A stretch of 64,000 nucleotides of DNA. It comes from Flavobacterium sp. KJJ. Its GTDB lineage: Bacteria > Bacteroidota > Bacteroidia > Flavobacteriales > Flavobacteriaceae. Below the pieces are notes generated by a model. That model saw only the letters and a list, made by a program, of their open reading frames with translations. It was not told the origin of the DNA and made no database searches. Numbering within the stretch: position 1 is the first letter of the stretch; each line of letters opens with the position of its first letter. The DNA is taken from positions 124,001 to 188,000 of the forward strand of contig NZ_JARP01000003.1 of NCBI RefSeq assembly GCF_000708595.2. The letters run 5' to 3'. The position numbers and the translations under genes were made by a program. Shown here one piece after another: positions 18,152 through 27,127 of the stretch.

Positions 18152-19084
18152 ATGAATTTAAATGATAAAATATATATAGCTGGACATCGCGGAATGGTAG
18201 GTTCAGCTATTTTACGTCAATTAAAAATTGAAGGATATACCAATTTTGTTTTAAAAACTTCTTCTGAGCTGGATTTAAGAAACCAACAAGCTGTTGCAGA
18301 ATTTTTTGAAAAAGAGAAACCAGATTATGTTTTCTTAGCAGCTGCAAAAGTCGGTGGGATTATTGCCAACAATACTTATAGAGGGGACTTTATTTATGAA
18401 AACTTGATGATTCAGAATAATGTAATTCATCAAGCTTATCTAAATAAAGTAAAAAAATTAATGTTTTTAGGATCATCATGTATTTATCCTAAAATGGCTC
18501 CTCAGCCGTTGAAAGAGGAGTACATGCTTACTGGAGAATTAGAGCCTACAAATGAGCCATACGCAATTGCAAAAATTGCCGGTATCAAAATGTGCGATGC
18601 ATATAGGGATCAATTTGGATGTAATTTTATTTCCGTTATGCCAACCAATTTGTATGGCCCAAATGACAATTATGATTTAAAAAATTCTCATGTACTGCCT
18701 GCAATGTTGAGAAAATTTATCATTGCTAAACGCAATGGAGATTCATCAGTTACAATTTGGGGAACAGGAAGTCCTAAAAGAGAATTTTTACACGCCGATG
18801 ACTTAGCTCAGGCATGTTTATTTTTAATGGAGAACTATAATGATTCAGGTCTAGTTAATATTGGAATTGGAGATGATATTTCAATTTTAGACTTAGCCAT
18901 ACTAGTAAAAAAAATTGTTGGTTTTGAAGGCGAAATTCTAACTGATACAACAAAACCTGATGGAACTCCTCGTAAATTAATGGATGTTTCGAAATTAAGT
19001 AGTTTAGGCTGGAAGGCAAAAATAACTTTAGAGGAAGGTATTCAAAAAGTTTACGATGAAATAAAAGATACAAATTGGGAATAA
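18152..19084 (+). CDS. fcl: GDP-L-fucose synthase
   Basis: A 310-residue extended SDR with [10 protein letters not shown] at residues 10-19, FLGSSCIYP (Cys110), Tyr137-x3-Lys141, and His180 in KNSHVLPAM. These correspond to the epimerase Cys/His pair and reductase triad of E. coli Fcl. It carries out 3,5-epimerisation and 4-reduction of the Gmd product to GDP-L-fucose using NADPH. It directly follows gmd. Fucose may be used by any of the many transferases in this locus. Confidence 0.97.
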   Translation: MNLNDKIYIAGHRGMVGSAILRQLKIEGYTNFVLKTSSELDLRNQQAVAEFFEKEKPDYVFLAAAKVGGIIANNTYRGDFIYENLMIQNNVIHQAYLNKVKKLMFLGSSCIYPKMAPQPLKEEYMLTGELEPTNEPYAIAKIAGIKMCDAYRDQFGCNFISVMPTNLYGPNDNYDLKNSHVLPAMLRKFIIAKRNGDSSVTIWGTGSPKREFLHADDLAQACLFLMENYNDSGLVNIGIGDDISILDLAILVKKIVGFEGEILTDTTKPDGTPRKLMDVSKLSSLGWKAKITLEEGIQKVYDEIKDTNWE

Positions 19085-19128
19085 TTTGTATTCTACATCA
19101 ATTTGTAAATAATTCTTGTAAATAAATA

Positions 19129-20094
19129 ATGGAATACACAATACTCGGAATTCTCTTGATGATTTTAATGCTGCTCTATTTTAAGGTAGCAGATCGTTTT
19201 AATATTATTGATAAACCCAATCAAAGAAGTTCTCATACAGAGATTACATTAAGAGGCGGTGGAATCATTTTTTGGTTTGCTGCTTTAATGTATTTTCTAC
19301 AGCATATTGAAAACAATTATTTCTTCTTTACTGGAATTACTTTAGTTAGTTTGGTTAGTTTTTGGGATGACATTCAAAGTCTGTCAAATAAAATCCGTAT
19401 TTCAGTACACTTTTTAGCTATTACTTTGATATTTTATGATTTGGGAGTGTTTAGTTTAGTTCCAATTTGGGAAGTATTAATTGCGTATGTTTTAGCAATA
19501 GGATTGATTAATGCCTACAATTTCATGGATGGCATAAACGGAATAACTGGTCTTTACACTTTAGTCGTTCTTGGAGCTTTGCTATACGTAAATACCAAAT
19601 TGCAATTATTTATTGACGGCAATTTTATAAAATACGGAATGATTGCCAGTCTTGTTTTTTTATTCTTTAATTATAGAAAAAAAGCTAAATGCTTTGCCGG
19701 AGATGTAGGAAGTATAGCTATTGCCTTTTGGATAATCTATTTGGTTTTAAAACTTATTTTAGTAACAAATTCTGTTATTTGGTTATTGTTTATAGCTGTT
19801 TATGGTGTTGACGCGGTTTGCACAATTATTCATCGACTATACTTAAAACAAAATATTTTTGAAGCACATCGTCTGCATTTATATCAAGTTTTAAGTAACG
19901 AATATAAAATACAACATCGCTTGGTGTCTTTATATTACGCAATTGTTCAAACTGCAGTATCAGCTTTAGTTATCTTTTTATATCAAAAGGTTAATGATAT
20001 CGTACTATTTGTAATTGTTTTAACACCGTTACTTCTATTATATACCTTAAAGTTTTATTTGTTGAATAAAAGCAATTTAAAATTAAAAGCATGA
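19129..20094 (+). CDS. initiating polyprenyl-phosphate sugar-1-phosphate transferase (WecA/WbpL-like)
   Basis: A 321-residue membrane protein with about ten hydrophobic segments and the MraY/WecA family motifs: RSSHTEITLRGGG (33-45), the WDD acid pair (80-81), NAYNFMDGINGITG (128-141, with the nucleophile/metal Asp134), and a cytoplasmic HRLYLKQ/AHRLHLYQ loop. The family transfers a HexNAc-1-phosphate or 6-deoxy derivative from UDP onto undecaprenyl phosphate, the first step of repeat-unit assembly. With WbpV-like and WbpM-like partners nearby, UDP-QuiNAc or UDP-FucNAc is the likely donor. The stop overlaps the next start as ATGA. Confidence 0.93.
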   Translation: MEYTILGILLMILMLLYFKVADRFNIIDKPNQRSSHTEITLRGGGIIFWFAALMYFLQHIENNYFFFTGITLVSLVSFWDDIQSLSNKIRISVHFLAITLIFYDLGVFSLVPIWEVLIAYVLAIGLINAYNFMDGINGITGLYTLVVLGALLYVNTKLQLFIDGNFIKYGMIASLVFLFFNYRKKAKCFAGDVGSIAIAFWIIYLVLKLILVTNSVIWLLFIAVYGVDAVCTIIHRLYLKQNIFEAHRLHLYQVLSNEYKIQHRLVSLYYAIVQTAVSALVIFLYQKVNDIVLFVIVLTPLLLLYTLKFYLLNKSNLKLKA

Positions 20095-20516
20095 TTCCAA
20101 AAATAATTCAAGGAGGTAATTTTTCAGATCATCGCGGAACAATTTCGTATGTAAATGATTTTTCTTTTAAAGACATAGAAAGATTTTACATCATCAGCAA
20201 TTCTGATGAAAATCCTATTCGTGCCTGGCAAGGTCATAAATTAGATGCTAAAAATTTTTATTGTTTGAGCGGATCTTTCAAAATTCATTTTGTAAAAGTT
20301 GATAATTGGGAAAATCCTTCAAAGGATTTAATTATCGAAACTGTTTTAGTATCTGAGTCAGATAGCAAAGTAGTTCATATACCAGCAGGTTATGCAAATG
20401 CAATAGAATCACTACAAAGTAATTCAAAATTAATTTCATTTTCAACATTGCCTTTATCAAATGTGAGCGAAGATGATGTTCGATATGAGTCTGGTTATTG
20501 GAGATTAAATGAGTAA
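20091..20516 (+). CDS. cupin-fold sugar epimerase/isomerase-like protein (WxcM/RmlC-like)
   Basis: A 141-residue single cupin domain with the RmlC-like opening DHRG (13-16) and the block AWQGHKLDAKNFYCLSG. His and aromatic residues fit a sugar-nucleotide isomerase pocket, and the IPAGYANA strand is where RmlC has its PxGxAHG motif. Related proteins include FdtA 3,4-ketoisomerases and WxcM N-terminal domains. It overlaps the transferase before it by 4 bases and the aminotransferase after it by 8 bases. A role in shaping the keto-sugar substrate of that aminotransferase is likely, but the exact reaction is not readable from sequence. Confidence 0.72.
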   Translation: MIPKIIQGGNFSDHRGTISYVNDFSFKDIERFYIISNSDENPIRAWQGHKLDAKNFYCLSGSFKIHFVKVDNWENPSKDLIIETVLVSESDSKVVHIPAGYANAIESLQSNSKLISFSTLPLSNVSEDDVRYESGYWRLNE

Positions 20517-21651
20517 TAAAAGAATTTTTCTTTCGTTATCGCAGCAAAGTGGTTTTGAGCAAGAATACGTCCAGAAAGCTTTAGATACAAATTGGATAAC
20601 TTCAGGAGGTCCTAATGTAGATGATTTTGAAAGTTCTTTAGAAAATTATTTTGCTGATAAATCATTTGTTACTGCTTTAAATTCTGGAACTTCGGCAATA
20701 CATTTAGCTTTAATTTTATTAGGAATAAAAGAGAATGATGAAGTTATTTGCCAAAGCATGACTTTTTCAGCATCAGCGAATCCTATTTTATATCAGGGAG
20801 CAACTCCTATTTTTGTAGATAGCGAAGAAGATACTTGGAATATTTGTCCAGAATTTCTTGAAATTGCTATCCAGGATAGAATCAAAAAAGGCAAAAAGCC
20901 TAAAGCAATTATCACGGTTCATTTGTATGGTAACCCGTATAAAGTGGATGAAATTCATGCCATTGCTGACCGTTATGACATTCCAATAATTGAAGATAGC
21001 GCAGAGGCTTTAGGAAGTTCTTATAAAGGAAAAAAATGCGGTACTTTCGGTACTTTCGGAGTTTTATCATTCAATGGCAATAAAATTATTACAACCTCAA
21101 GTGGAGGTGCATTACTCACAAACTCTAAAAAAGTAAAAGAAAAAGCTATTTTTTACGCTACTCAATCTAAAGATAATGCAATTCATTATCAACATAGTGA
21201 AATTGGTTATAATTATAGAATGAGTAATATTTGCGCTGGAGTTGGTTTAGGACAAATAAAAATTTTGGATCAAAACGTGAAAAGCAAAAGAGAAATTCAT
21301 AAATTTTATAAAGATATTTTCAGCAACATCGATGGTGTTGAGATTTTTGAAGTTGTAAATGAAGATCATTTTTCAAATTATTGGTTAAGTACTATTTTAA
21401 TTGAAACAAATATTCAGAAAAATAAAGACGATCTAAGACTTGCGCTTGAGGAAGCGAATATCGAAAGTAGGCCTCTTTGGAAACCAATGCATTTACAGCC
21501 AGTTTTTGAGAAATATCCATATTATGGAAATAAGGTAGCAGAAAAATTATTTGAAAAAGGATTGTGTTTGCCATCTGGTTCAAATATTACAGAAAAAGAT
21601 AAAAATAGAATAAAAGAAGTCATTGTGGATTTTTTTAAACTTAAGAATTAA
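20509..21651 (+). CDS. DegT/DnrJ/EryC1 sugar aminotransferase, PglE-like
   Basis: A 380-residue fold-type I PLP enzyme. The Schiff-base lysine is Lys192 in SFNGNKIITTSSGG, a PglE/LegC-type context, and Asp163 in IIEDSAEALG binds the pyridine nitrogen. The N-terminal TSGGPNVDDFE and the HLYGNPYKVDEI block are intact. PglE-like enzymes transfer an amino group from glutamate to C4 of UDP-2-acetamido-4-keto-2,4,6-trideoxyglucose, giving the bacillosamine or legionaminate precursor. The WbpM-like dehydratase at 24093 could supply this substrate. The preceding cupin might instead point to a 3-amino sugar. The next gene begins after 9 bases. Confidence 0.9.
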   Translation: MSNKRIFLSLSQQSGFEQEYVQKALDTNWITSGGPNVDDFESSLENYFADKSFVTALNSGTSAIHLALILLGIKENDEVICQSMTFSASANPILYQGATPIFVDSEEDTWNICPEFLEIAIQDRIKKGKKPKAIITVHLYGNPYKVDEIHAIADRYDIPIIEDSAEALGSSYKGKKCGTFGTFGVLSFNGNKIITTSSGGALLTNSKKVKEKAIFYATQSKDNAIHYQHSEIGYNYRMSNICAGVGLGQIKILDQNVKSKREIHKFYKDIFSNIDGVEIFEVVNEDHFSNYWLSTILIETNIQKNKDDLRLALEEANIESRPLWKPMHLQPVFEKYPYYGNKVAEKLFEKGLCLPSGSNITEKDKNRIKEVIVDFFKLKN

Positions 21652-21660
21652 AATATAAAT

Positions 21661-22209
21661 ATGAAAATTGAAAAGACATTTATAAAAGATTTAGTGGTTG
21701 TAGAGCCAACTGTTTTTGGAGATGAGAGAGGTTATTTTTTTGAATCATACAGCAAAACTAAATTTGAAGATTTGGGTATTAATATTGAATTTGTTCAAGA
21801 TAATCAGTCATTCTCTAAAAGAGGGACTTTAAGAGGATTGCATTATCAAAATCCTCCCTTTGCTCAAACGAAATTAGTCCGTGTTTTAGAAGGTGAAATT
21901 ATAGATGTAGCAGTAGATTTAAGAAAAGATTCTCCTACTTACGGAAAATCTTTTAGTGTATTGCTTTCAGCAGAGAATAAAAAACAACTTTTGGTACCAC
22001 AAGGTTTTGCCCATGGTTTCTCTGTTATAAGCGAAACGGCTTCAGTAATGTATAAATGCGATCAATTTTACAATAAAGCTTCTGAAGGAGGAATAAAATA
22101 TGATGATCCGTCACTTAATATTGATTGGGGAATGAATTTAGAAGAGGCAATTGTTTCAGAAAAAGATCAAATTCTTCCTTTTATTGACAATTGTAATAGT
22201 TTATTTTAA
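21661..22209 (+). CDS. rmlC: dTDP-4-dehydrorhamnose 3,5-epimerase
   Basis: A 182-residue protein of standard RmlC length. Landmarks: FGDERGYFFESY (19-30), RGTLRGLHYQ with catalytic His61, Lys72, DLRKDSPTYG (87-95), VPQGFAHGF (112-120) and Tyr131 in VMYKC. It epimerises dTDP-4-keto-6-deoxyglucose at C3 and C5 on the way to dTDP-L-rhamnose. It is followed by rmlD with a one-base overlap and then rmlA. The dehydratase gene rmlB is absent from this window. Confidence 0.97.
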   Translation: MKIEKTFIKDLVVVEPTVFGDERGYFFESYSKTKFEDLGINIEFVQDNQSFSKRGTLRGLHYQNPPFAQTKLVRVLEGEIIDVAVDLRKDSPTYGKSFSVLLSAENKKQLLVPQGFAHGFSVISETASVMYKCDQFYNKASEGGIKYDDPSLNIDWGMNLEEAIVSEKDQILPFIDNCNSLF

Positions 22210-23054
22210 TGGAAAGAATTCTTGTAACAGGGGCAAATGGTCAATTAGGATCTGAGTTACGTGTAATTGCCAAAAAATACTCGAATTACGAATGGGTATT
22301 TGCTGATAGAACTAAAATTACTTTGGATGATTTGGATTTGCTTCAAACTCAACTAGAAGAAATCAAGCCAAATATAATTTTTAATTGTGGAGCTTATACC
22401 GCAGTAGATAAAGCAGAAACAGAAAAAGAACTTGCTTTTAAAGTAAATCATTTGGCTGTTGAATTAATTGCAAAGTATGCTTTAGAAAATAATGCAAAAT
22501 TAATTCACATCTCTACAGATTATGTGTTTGATGGGGAATCTTCGGTTGCATTGAGCGAGGAAGCAATAACTAATCCTATCAATATTTACGGCGAAAGTAA
22601 AAGAGCTGGAGAAATTGCATGTTTAAAAGAAAATCCAAATTCAATAATTATTAGAACTTCTTGGGTTTATAGCAAATTTGGAAACAATTTTGTTAAAACC
22701 ATGCAACGCCTAATGCAGGAAAGAGATGAAATAAATGTTGTAAATGATCAAATTGGTTCTCCAACATATGCTGCTGAATTAGCTCAGGCAATGATTGATA
22801 TTTTGGAATCCGCAGAATGGATTCCGGGCATTTATAATTATTCAAATGAAGGAGAAATAAGTTGGTATGAATTTGCATTAAGTATAAAAGAATTGGGTGG
22901 TTACAATTGTAATGTTGGAGGAATTCCATCAGCATCTTATCCCACTCCTGCAAGACGTCCAGAATTTTCATTATTAGATAAGAAAAAAATTATACGAATT
23001 TATAATTTAGAAATTCCAAATTATAAAGAGAGTTTAAAAAAAATGTTTAGATAA
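22209..23054 (+). CDS. rmlD: dTDP-4-dehydrorhamnose reductase
   Basis: A 281-residue SDR with GANGQLGSEL (8-17), NCGAYTAVDKAE (59-70), STDYVFDG (102-109) and Tyr127-x3-Lys131 in IYGESKRAGE. These are the RmlD signatures. It reduces the 4-keto group to give dTDP-L-rhamnose. It starts inside the rmlC stop codon (TAATG), implying coupled translation. The ARRPEFSLLD segment near the C terminus is the family's substrate-binding end. Together with rmlC and rmlA it gives three of the four rhamnose enzymes. Confidence 0.96.
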   Translation: MERILVTGANGQLGSELRVIAKKYSNYEWVFADRTKITLDDLDLLQTQLEEIKPNIIFNCGAYTAVDKAETEKELAFKVNHLAVELIAKYALENNAKLIHISTDYVFDGESSVALSEEAITNPINIYGESKRAGEIACLKENPNSIIIRTSWVYSKFGNNFVKTMQRLMQERDEINVVNDQIGSPTYAAELAQAMIDILESAEWIPGIYNYSNEGEISWYEFALSIKELGGYNCNVGGIPSASYPTPARRPEFSLLDKKKIIRIYNLEIPNYKESLKKMFR

Positions 23055-23123
23055 GTTAAAAAATGATTGCTGGTTTAAATTGAATGATTTCAAGTTATAA
23101 ATCTAAAATCTAATACAAAACAT

Positions 23124-24008
23124 ATGAAAGGAATTATTTTAGCTGGAGGTTCTGGCACACGTTTACACCCCTTAACGCTTGCAATGAGCAAGCAAATGAT
23201 GCCTGTTTATGACAAGCCAATGATTTATTACCCATTATCTACTTTAATGATGGCTGGAATCAACGAAATATTAATTATTTCAACACCTCATGATTTGCCA
23301 AATTTCAAAAAATTATTGGGAGACGGTTCTTCTTTAGGCTGTAAATTTAGTTATGCTGAACAAGCGATTCCAAATGGTTTGGCACAGGCTTTTGTAATTG
23401 GTGAAGAGTTTATAGGTAACGATGATGTAGCATTAATCTTGGGAGATAATATATTTTTCGGATCTAACATGCAAGAACTTTTAAAATCAAATACAAAGCC
23501 AGAAGGTGGGGTTGTTTTTGCATATCACGTTTCAGATCCTGAGCGATATGGCGTTGTTGAATTTGATGAAAATTTTAAAGCGATTTCAATAGAAGAAAAA
23601 CCAGAAGAACCAAAATCTAGTTACGCGGTTCCAGGATTATATTTTTATGATAATTCAGTTGTTGAAATTGCTAAAAATATTAAACCAAGTGCTCGTGGTG
23701 AATATGAGATTACAGACGTAAATAAAGTTTATTTAGAAAGAGAAGCGCTAAAAGTTGGTATTTTAAGTAGAGGAACAGCTTGGCTTGATACAGGAACTTT
23801 TAATAGTTTGATGCAGGCAGGTCAGTTCGTTCAAGTTCTTGAAGAAAGACAAGGTTTAAAAGTAGGATGTATTGAAGAGATTGCTTGGAGACAGGGATTT
23901 ATAAATGATTCGCAACTTGAAGAATTGGCATTACCTTTAGTAAAGTCAGGTTATGGAGCTTATTTAATAGAATTTCTAAAACAGAAAAGAAAAGGTGTTA
24001 AAATTTAA
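23124..24008 (+). CDS. rmlA: glucose-1-phosphate thymidylyltransferase
   Basis: A 294-residue short-form RmlA. The nucleotide loop [11 protein letters not shown] lies at 8-18, followed by [21 protein letters not shown], the LGDNIFFG acid site, the EEKPEEPKS block and AWLDTGT. It makes dTDP-glucose from glucose-1-phosphate and dTTP, feeding L-rhamnose and probably also the dTDP-4-amino sugar made by the aminotransferase at 28358. A 69-base gap separates it from rmlD, larger than most gaps here. Confidence 0.97.
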   Translation: MKGIILAGGSGTRLHPLTLAMSKQMMPVYDKPMIYYPLSTLMMAGINEILIISTPHDLPNFKKLLGDGSSLGCKFSYAEQAIPNGLAQAFVIGEEFIGNDDVALILGDNIFFGSNMQELLKSNTKPEGGVVFAYHVSDPERYGVVEFDENFKAISIEEKPEEPKSSYAVPGLYFYDNSVVEIAKNIKPSARGEYEITDVNKVYLEREALKVGILSRGTAWLDTGTFNSLMQAGQFVQVLEERQGLKVGCIEEIAWRQGFINDSQLEELALPLVKSGYGAYLIEFLKQKRKGVKI

Positions 24009-24046
24009 TTTATCTTCATAAATAATTTTTTAAAACCATTAATTTG

Positions 24047-24054
24047 TATTTTTG
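24047..24054 (+). promoter_or_regulatory. candidate Bacteroidota -7 element (TAnnTTTG)
   Basis: TATTTTTG matches the Bacteroidota sigma-A -7 consensus TAnnTTTG and lies 39 bases before the TTG start of the dehydratase gene. I do not see a well-placed -33 TTG upstream, and such matches are frequent in AT-rich DNA. It is a weak call. Confidence 0.25.
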
Positions 24055-24092
24055 TAATCCATACAAAGCTTGCAGAATTAAACTAAACAAAA

Positions 24093-26060
24093 TTGAACAC
24101 AGATAAACAAACCAAATTAGCCTCACTATTGCTTAATTCTTTCTCTCCTAGAAACCTAAGGGCGCACATCAACAACCTTAGTTATTTGCCTAGGTGGATA
24201 ATTGTTGCAATAGATGTAATGGTATTAGTGTTTTCATTTACTTTTACTTATATGTTGTTTGAAGGTACAGCATTAGGGTATATTATTACTTCACATCATT
24301 TCTATTTTGTTGGCAGTTTATTGCTGATAAACATATTTTTCTTTTGGTTGTTTAGAACATATTCTGGGATTATTAGGCATTCATCATATATTGACGCAAT
24401 AAAGCTGTTGTTTTCGCAAATGTCAGTTCTGGTGTTTTTCTTATTTTTTAATTTGGTTTTTGAATTATATGCAGGACACAAAGCTTTTCTAAATACAGCA
24501 CTTTTTATCAATTTAGTTTTATCTTTTTGTGGGCTTTTTTTATATCGAGTAATAGTAAAGCAAACTTTTGAATTATATTTTTCAGAAAAAACTAATTCAA
24601 AACTTATTAGAACCGTAATTTATGGAACAGACGCTAATGCTATTTCCGTAGCAAATGCATTGAAATTTGAAACGCCTTCTCGATTTAAAATTGTTGGTTT
24701 TGTAGATAAGAATAATCAAAATGCATCTAAGCGAATGTTAGATTTGCCTATTTTGATTTTAAGAAAAAAATTACCAGCCTTAATGCGTTCTGTAGCTGCA
24801 GAAGGCGTAATTATTGCAGATAAAAGTTTGTCTAAAGAAGAACAATTGATTATTGTAGATCAGTGCTTAGAATTTAACTACAGGGTTTATACAGTTCCAT
24901 TAATTTCAGATTGGGAAAATCAAAAAGAGATTTCTCAGAAAGTAAAGAATATTCAAATTGAAGATTTATTAGAAAGAAAACCTATTGTTTTAGACAGTAA
25001 GTCAATTTCTAAACAGTTAAAGGAAAAAACAATTCTGATTACAGGTGCTGCCGGATCTATCGGAAGTGAGATAGTTAGACAAGTTTTAGGATTTAATCCA
25101 AAAATGGTCATTATTTTAGACCATGCAGAAACACCACTTCATAATTTATGCTTAGAAACTTTAGCAATGAATTCTGGAACAAAAATAGTGGCAGTAATTG
25201 CAGATGTTAGAAGTAAAAAAGCATTAGAAAAAGTATTTAAAAGTTACAATCCACATGTTGTTTTTCATGCAGCAGCATATAAGCATGTTCCTTTGATGGA
25301 AGAAAATCCTTCGCAAGCGATTTTAACCAATATTAAAGGAACTAAAAATTTAGCTGACCTTTCGTGCAAATACCATGTTAGAAAATTTGTAATGGTTTCT
25401 ACAGATAAAGCTGTTAATCCTAGTAACGTGATGGGAGCCAGCAAGCGTATAGCAGAGAAATATGTTCAGTCTTTGTTCCTAAAAAATCAAAAAGAAAATG
25501 TTGAAGGAGTAACAAAATTTATTACCACCCGTTTTGGAAATGTTTTAGGTTCAAACGGATCGGTTGTTCCTTTATTTACAAAACAAATTGCCGAAGGAGG
25601 TCCTGTAACAATAACACATCAAGACATTATTCGTTATTTTATGACCATTCCAGAAGCTTGTCAGCTTGTCCTAGAAGCCGGAGCCATGGGTAATGGAGGA
25701 GAGATTTATATTTTTGATATGGGCAAACCAGTCAAAATAATTGACTTGGCAAAAAAAATGATTAAGTTAGCAGGTTTTATTCCAGATAAAGAAATCAAAA
25801 TAAAAATTGTTGGATTAAGACCGGGTGAAAAGCTATATGAAGAATTATTAAATGATACTTCTAAAACGTTACCAACATATCATAATAAAATCATGATTGC
25901 ACAGGAAATTCAAGATGAATATGAAAATCTTCATATAGAAATTGATGAACTGATTGGAATTGCAGATTTTTATGACAATGATGATATTGTTACTAAGATG
26001 AAAAAAATTGTTCCTGAATTTAAAAGTATGAATTCTGCTTTTGAAGTTTTAGATAAATAA
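24093..26060 (+). CDS. membrane-anchored nucleotide-sugar 4,6-dehydratase (WbpM/PglF/CapD-like)
   Basis: A 655-residue protein. Four hydrophobic segments occupy about residues 35-155, then a Rossmann-like linker domain to about 300, then the SDR catalytic domain: GAAGSIG at 318-324, FHAAAYKHVPL at 391-401, Ser436-Thr437-Asp438, and Met447-x3-Lys451 in place of the usual Tyr-x3-Lys, a WbpM trademark. It makes UDP-2-acetamido-4-keto-2,6-dideoxyhexose from UDP-GlcNAc. This feeds the WbpV-like reductase (16076) and/or the PglE-like aminotransferase (20509). The start is TTG; no ATG precedes the first membrane helix. A strong terminator follows. Confidence 0.93.
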   Translation: MNTDKQTKLASLLLNSFSPRNLRAHINNLSYLPRWIIVAIDVMVLVFSFTFTYMLFEGTALGYIITSHHFYFVGSLLLINIFFFWLFRTYSGIIRHSSYIDAIKLLFSQMSVLVFFLFFNLVFELYAGHKAFLNTALFINLVLSFCGLFLYRVIVKQTFELYFSEKTNSKLIRTVIYGTDANAISVANALKFETPSRFKIVGFVDKNNQNASKRMLDLPILILRKKLPALMRSVAAEGVIIADKSLSKEEQLIIVDQCLEFNYRVYTVPLISDWENQKEISQKVKNIQIEDLLERKPIVLDSKSISKQLKEKTILITGAAGSIGSEIVRQVLGFNPKMVIILDHAETPLHNLCLETLAMNSGTKIVAVIADVRSKKALEKVFKSYNPHVVFHAAAYKHVPLMEENPSQAILTNIKGTKNLADLSCKYHVRKFVMVSTDKAVNPSNVMGASKRIAEKYVQSLFLKNQKENVEGVTKFITTRFGNVLGSNGSVVPLFTKQIAEGGPVTITHQDIIRYFMTIPEACQLVLEAGAMGNGGEIYIFDMGKPVKIIDLAKKMIKLAGFIPDKEIKIKIVGLRPGEKLYEELLNDTSKTLPTYHNKIMIAQEIQDEYENLHIEIDELIGIADFYDNDDIVTKMKKIVPEFKSMNSAFEVLDK

Positions 26061-26101
26061 ACTTATAAACAGAACGATTTTTAAGTCAAATAATTAATTA
26101 T

Positions 26102-26136
26102 AAAAGGTGTTTTTTTTAAAACGCCTTTTTGCTTTT
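26102..26136 (+). terminator. rho-independent terminator
   Basis: A 12-bp stem (arms 26102-26113 and 26118-26129, one G-T pair, TTTT loop) is followed by a T-rich tail. It starts 41 bases after the dehydratase stop and ends the first large transcription unit. It is the clearest terminator in the window. The remaining bases up to the ABC transporter gene at 26279 (about 140) hold no gene. A promoter for the second unit is expected there, but no clean TTG/TAnnTTTG pair is visible. Confidence 0.85.
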
Positions 26137-26278
26137 TATACAATTTATTAACTACTAAAAATCTTGTTAATTCAATATACTTCTTTGTTTACAGGTGTTG
26201 TGTAAGAAAAGACTTAAAAGTAAACATAATTGAGGCAAATAATATTAAAACAATTACAATTATCCTTCAAATATATAA

Positions 26279-27124
26279 ATGGAATTAAAAACTACTGTCT
26301 ATCAAAAAAGTAACAATAACAGTATTGTTAAACTTTTAAAAGAAAGTCTAAATGATATTATTAGCTCTCATTTTTTAGCAAAACAATTGGCTATTAGAGA
26401 CATTAAAGCGCAATATCGTCAATCATATTTAGGTATAATATGGGCATTTATAACTCCTTTAACAACAGCTTTAATATGGGTAATTTTGAGTAATTCTGGA
26501 ACAATAAAATTGACTGATACTGGAGTGCCTTATCCTGTTTATGTTTTTTCCGGGACGTTATTGTGGTCTATTATTACCGATTCTATTAATGCGCCTATGA
26601 ATAATACCAATGGAGCAAGAGGAATACTTTCTAAAATTAATTTTCCTAAAGAAGCTTTAATTCTTTCAGGTATATATAAACTGATTTCAAACAGCTTTAT
26701 AAAAATAGCTTTACTCATATTTTTTCTGACTGTATATGATGTGGGTTTTCATTCTTCAATTTTGTTATTTCCTTTTGCATTTATAGGAATTATCTTTTTT
26801 GGAACTACAATAGGTTTGTTTATAACGCCATTAGGTATGCTTTATAATGATGTAGGAAAAATTATTAGTATGGGACTTGGATTTCTGATGTATGTTACTC
26901 CTGTTGTATTTGTAATTCCGAAACAAGGACCGTTGAAAACATTAATGGAAATTAATCCTTTAACGCCACTAATCTTAACATCCAGAAATTTATTGATGGG
27001 TCAAAATATAGATTTCCTGACTTATTATTTTGTAATAATCTTAATATCGATACCATTTTTTTTTCTAGGATTAGTTTTTTACAGAATCTCTATTCCAATA
27101 ATTGTTGAACGTATGAGTGCTTAA
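26279..27124 (+). CDS. wzm: polysaccharide ABC exporter permease (Wzm/TagG family)
   Basis: A 281-residue ABC-2 type permease. A cytoplasmic N-terminal stretch of about 35 residues leads into the coupling motif LAIRDIKAQYRQSYLGIIWAF, then six hydrophobic segments. The AQYRQSYLG/LGIIWAFITP block is typical of Wzm-type exporters. With the ATPase encoded 3 bases later it moves undecaprenyl-linked finished polysaccharide across the inner membrane. It opens the second transcription unit, right after the terminator. Confidence 0.94.
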   Translation: MELKTTVYQKSNNNSIVKLLKESLNDIISSHFLAKQLAIRDIKAQYRQSYLGIIWAFITPLTTALIWVILSNSGTIKLTDTGVPYPVYVFSGTLLWSIITDSINAPMNNTNGARGILSKINFPKEALILSGIYKLISNSFIKIALLIFFLTVYDVGFHSSILLFPFAFIGIIFFGTTIGLFITPLGMLYNDVGKIISMGLGFLMYVTPVVFVIPKQGPLKTLMEINPLTPLILTSRNLLMGQNIDFLTYYFVIILISIPFFFLGLVFYRISIPIIVERMSA

Positions 27125-27127
27125 GTC

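Noticed and set aside
21041..21060. Tandem 9-base repeat (GGTACTTTC twice) in the PglE-like gene
   Set aside because: It encodes GTFGTFG at a conserved GTFGxFG motif, so it is a local codon duplication rather than a regulatory repeat.
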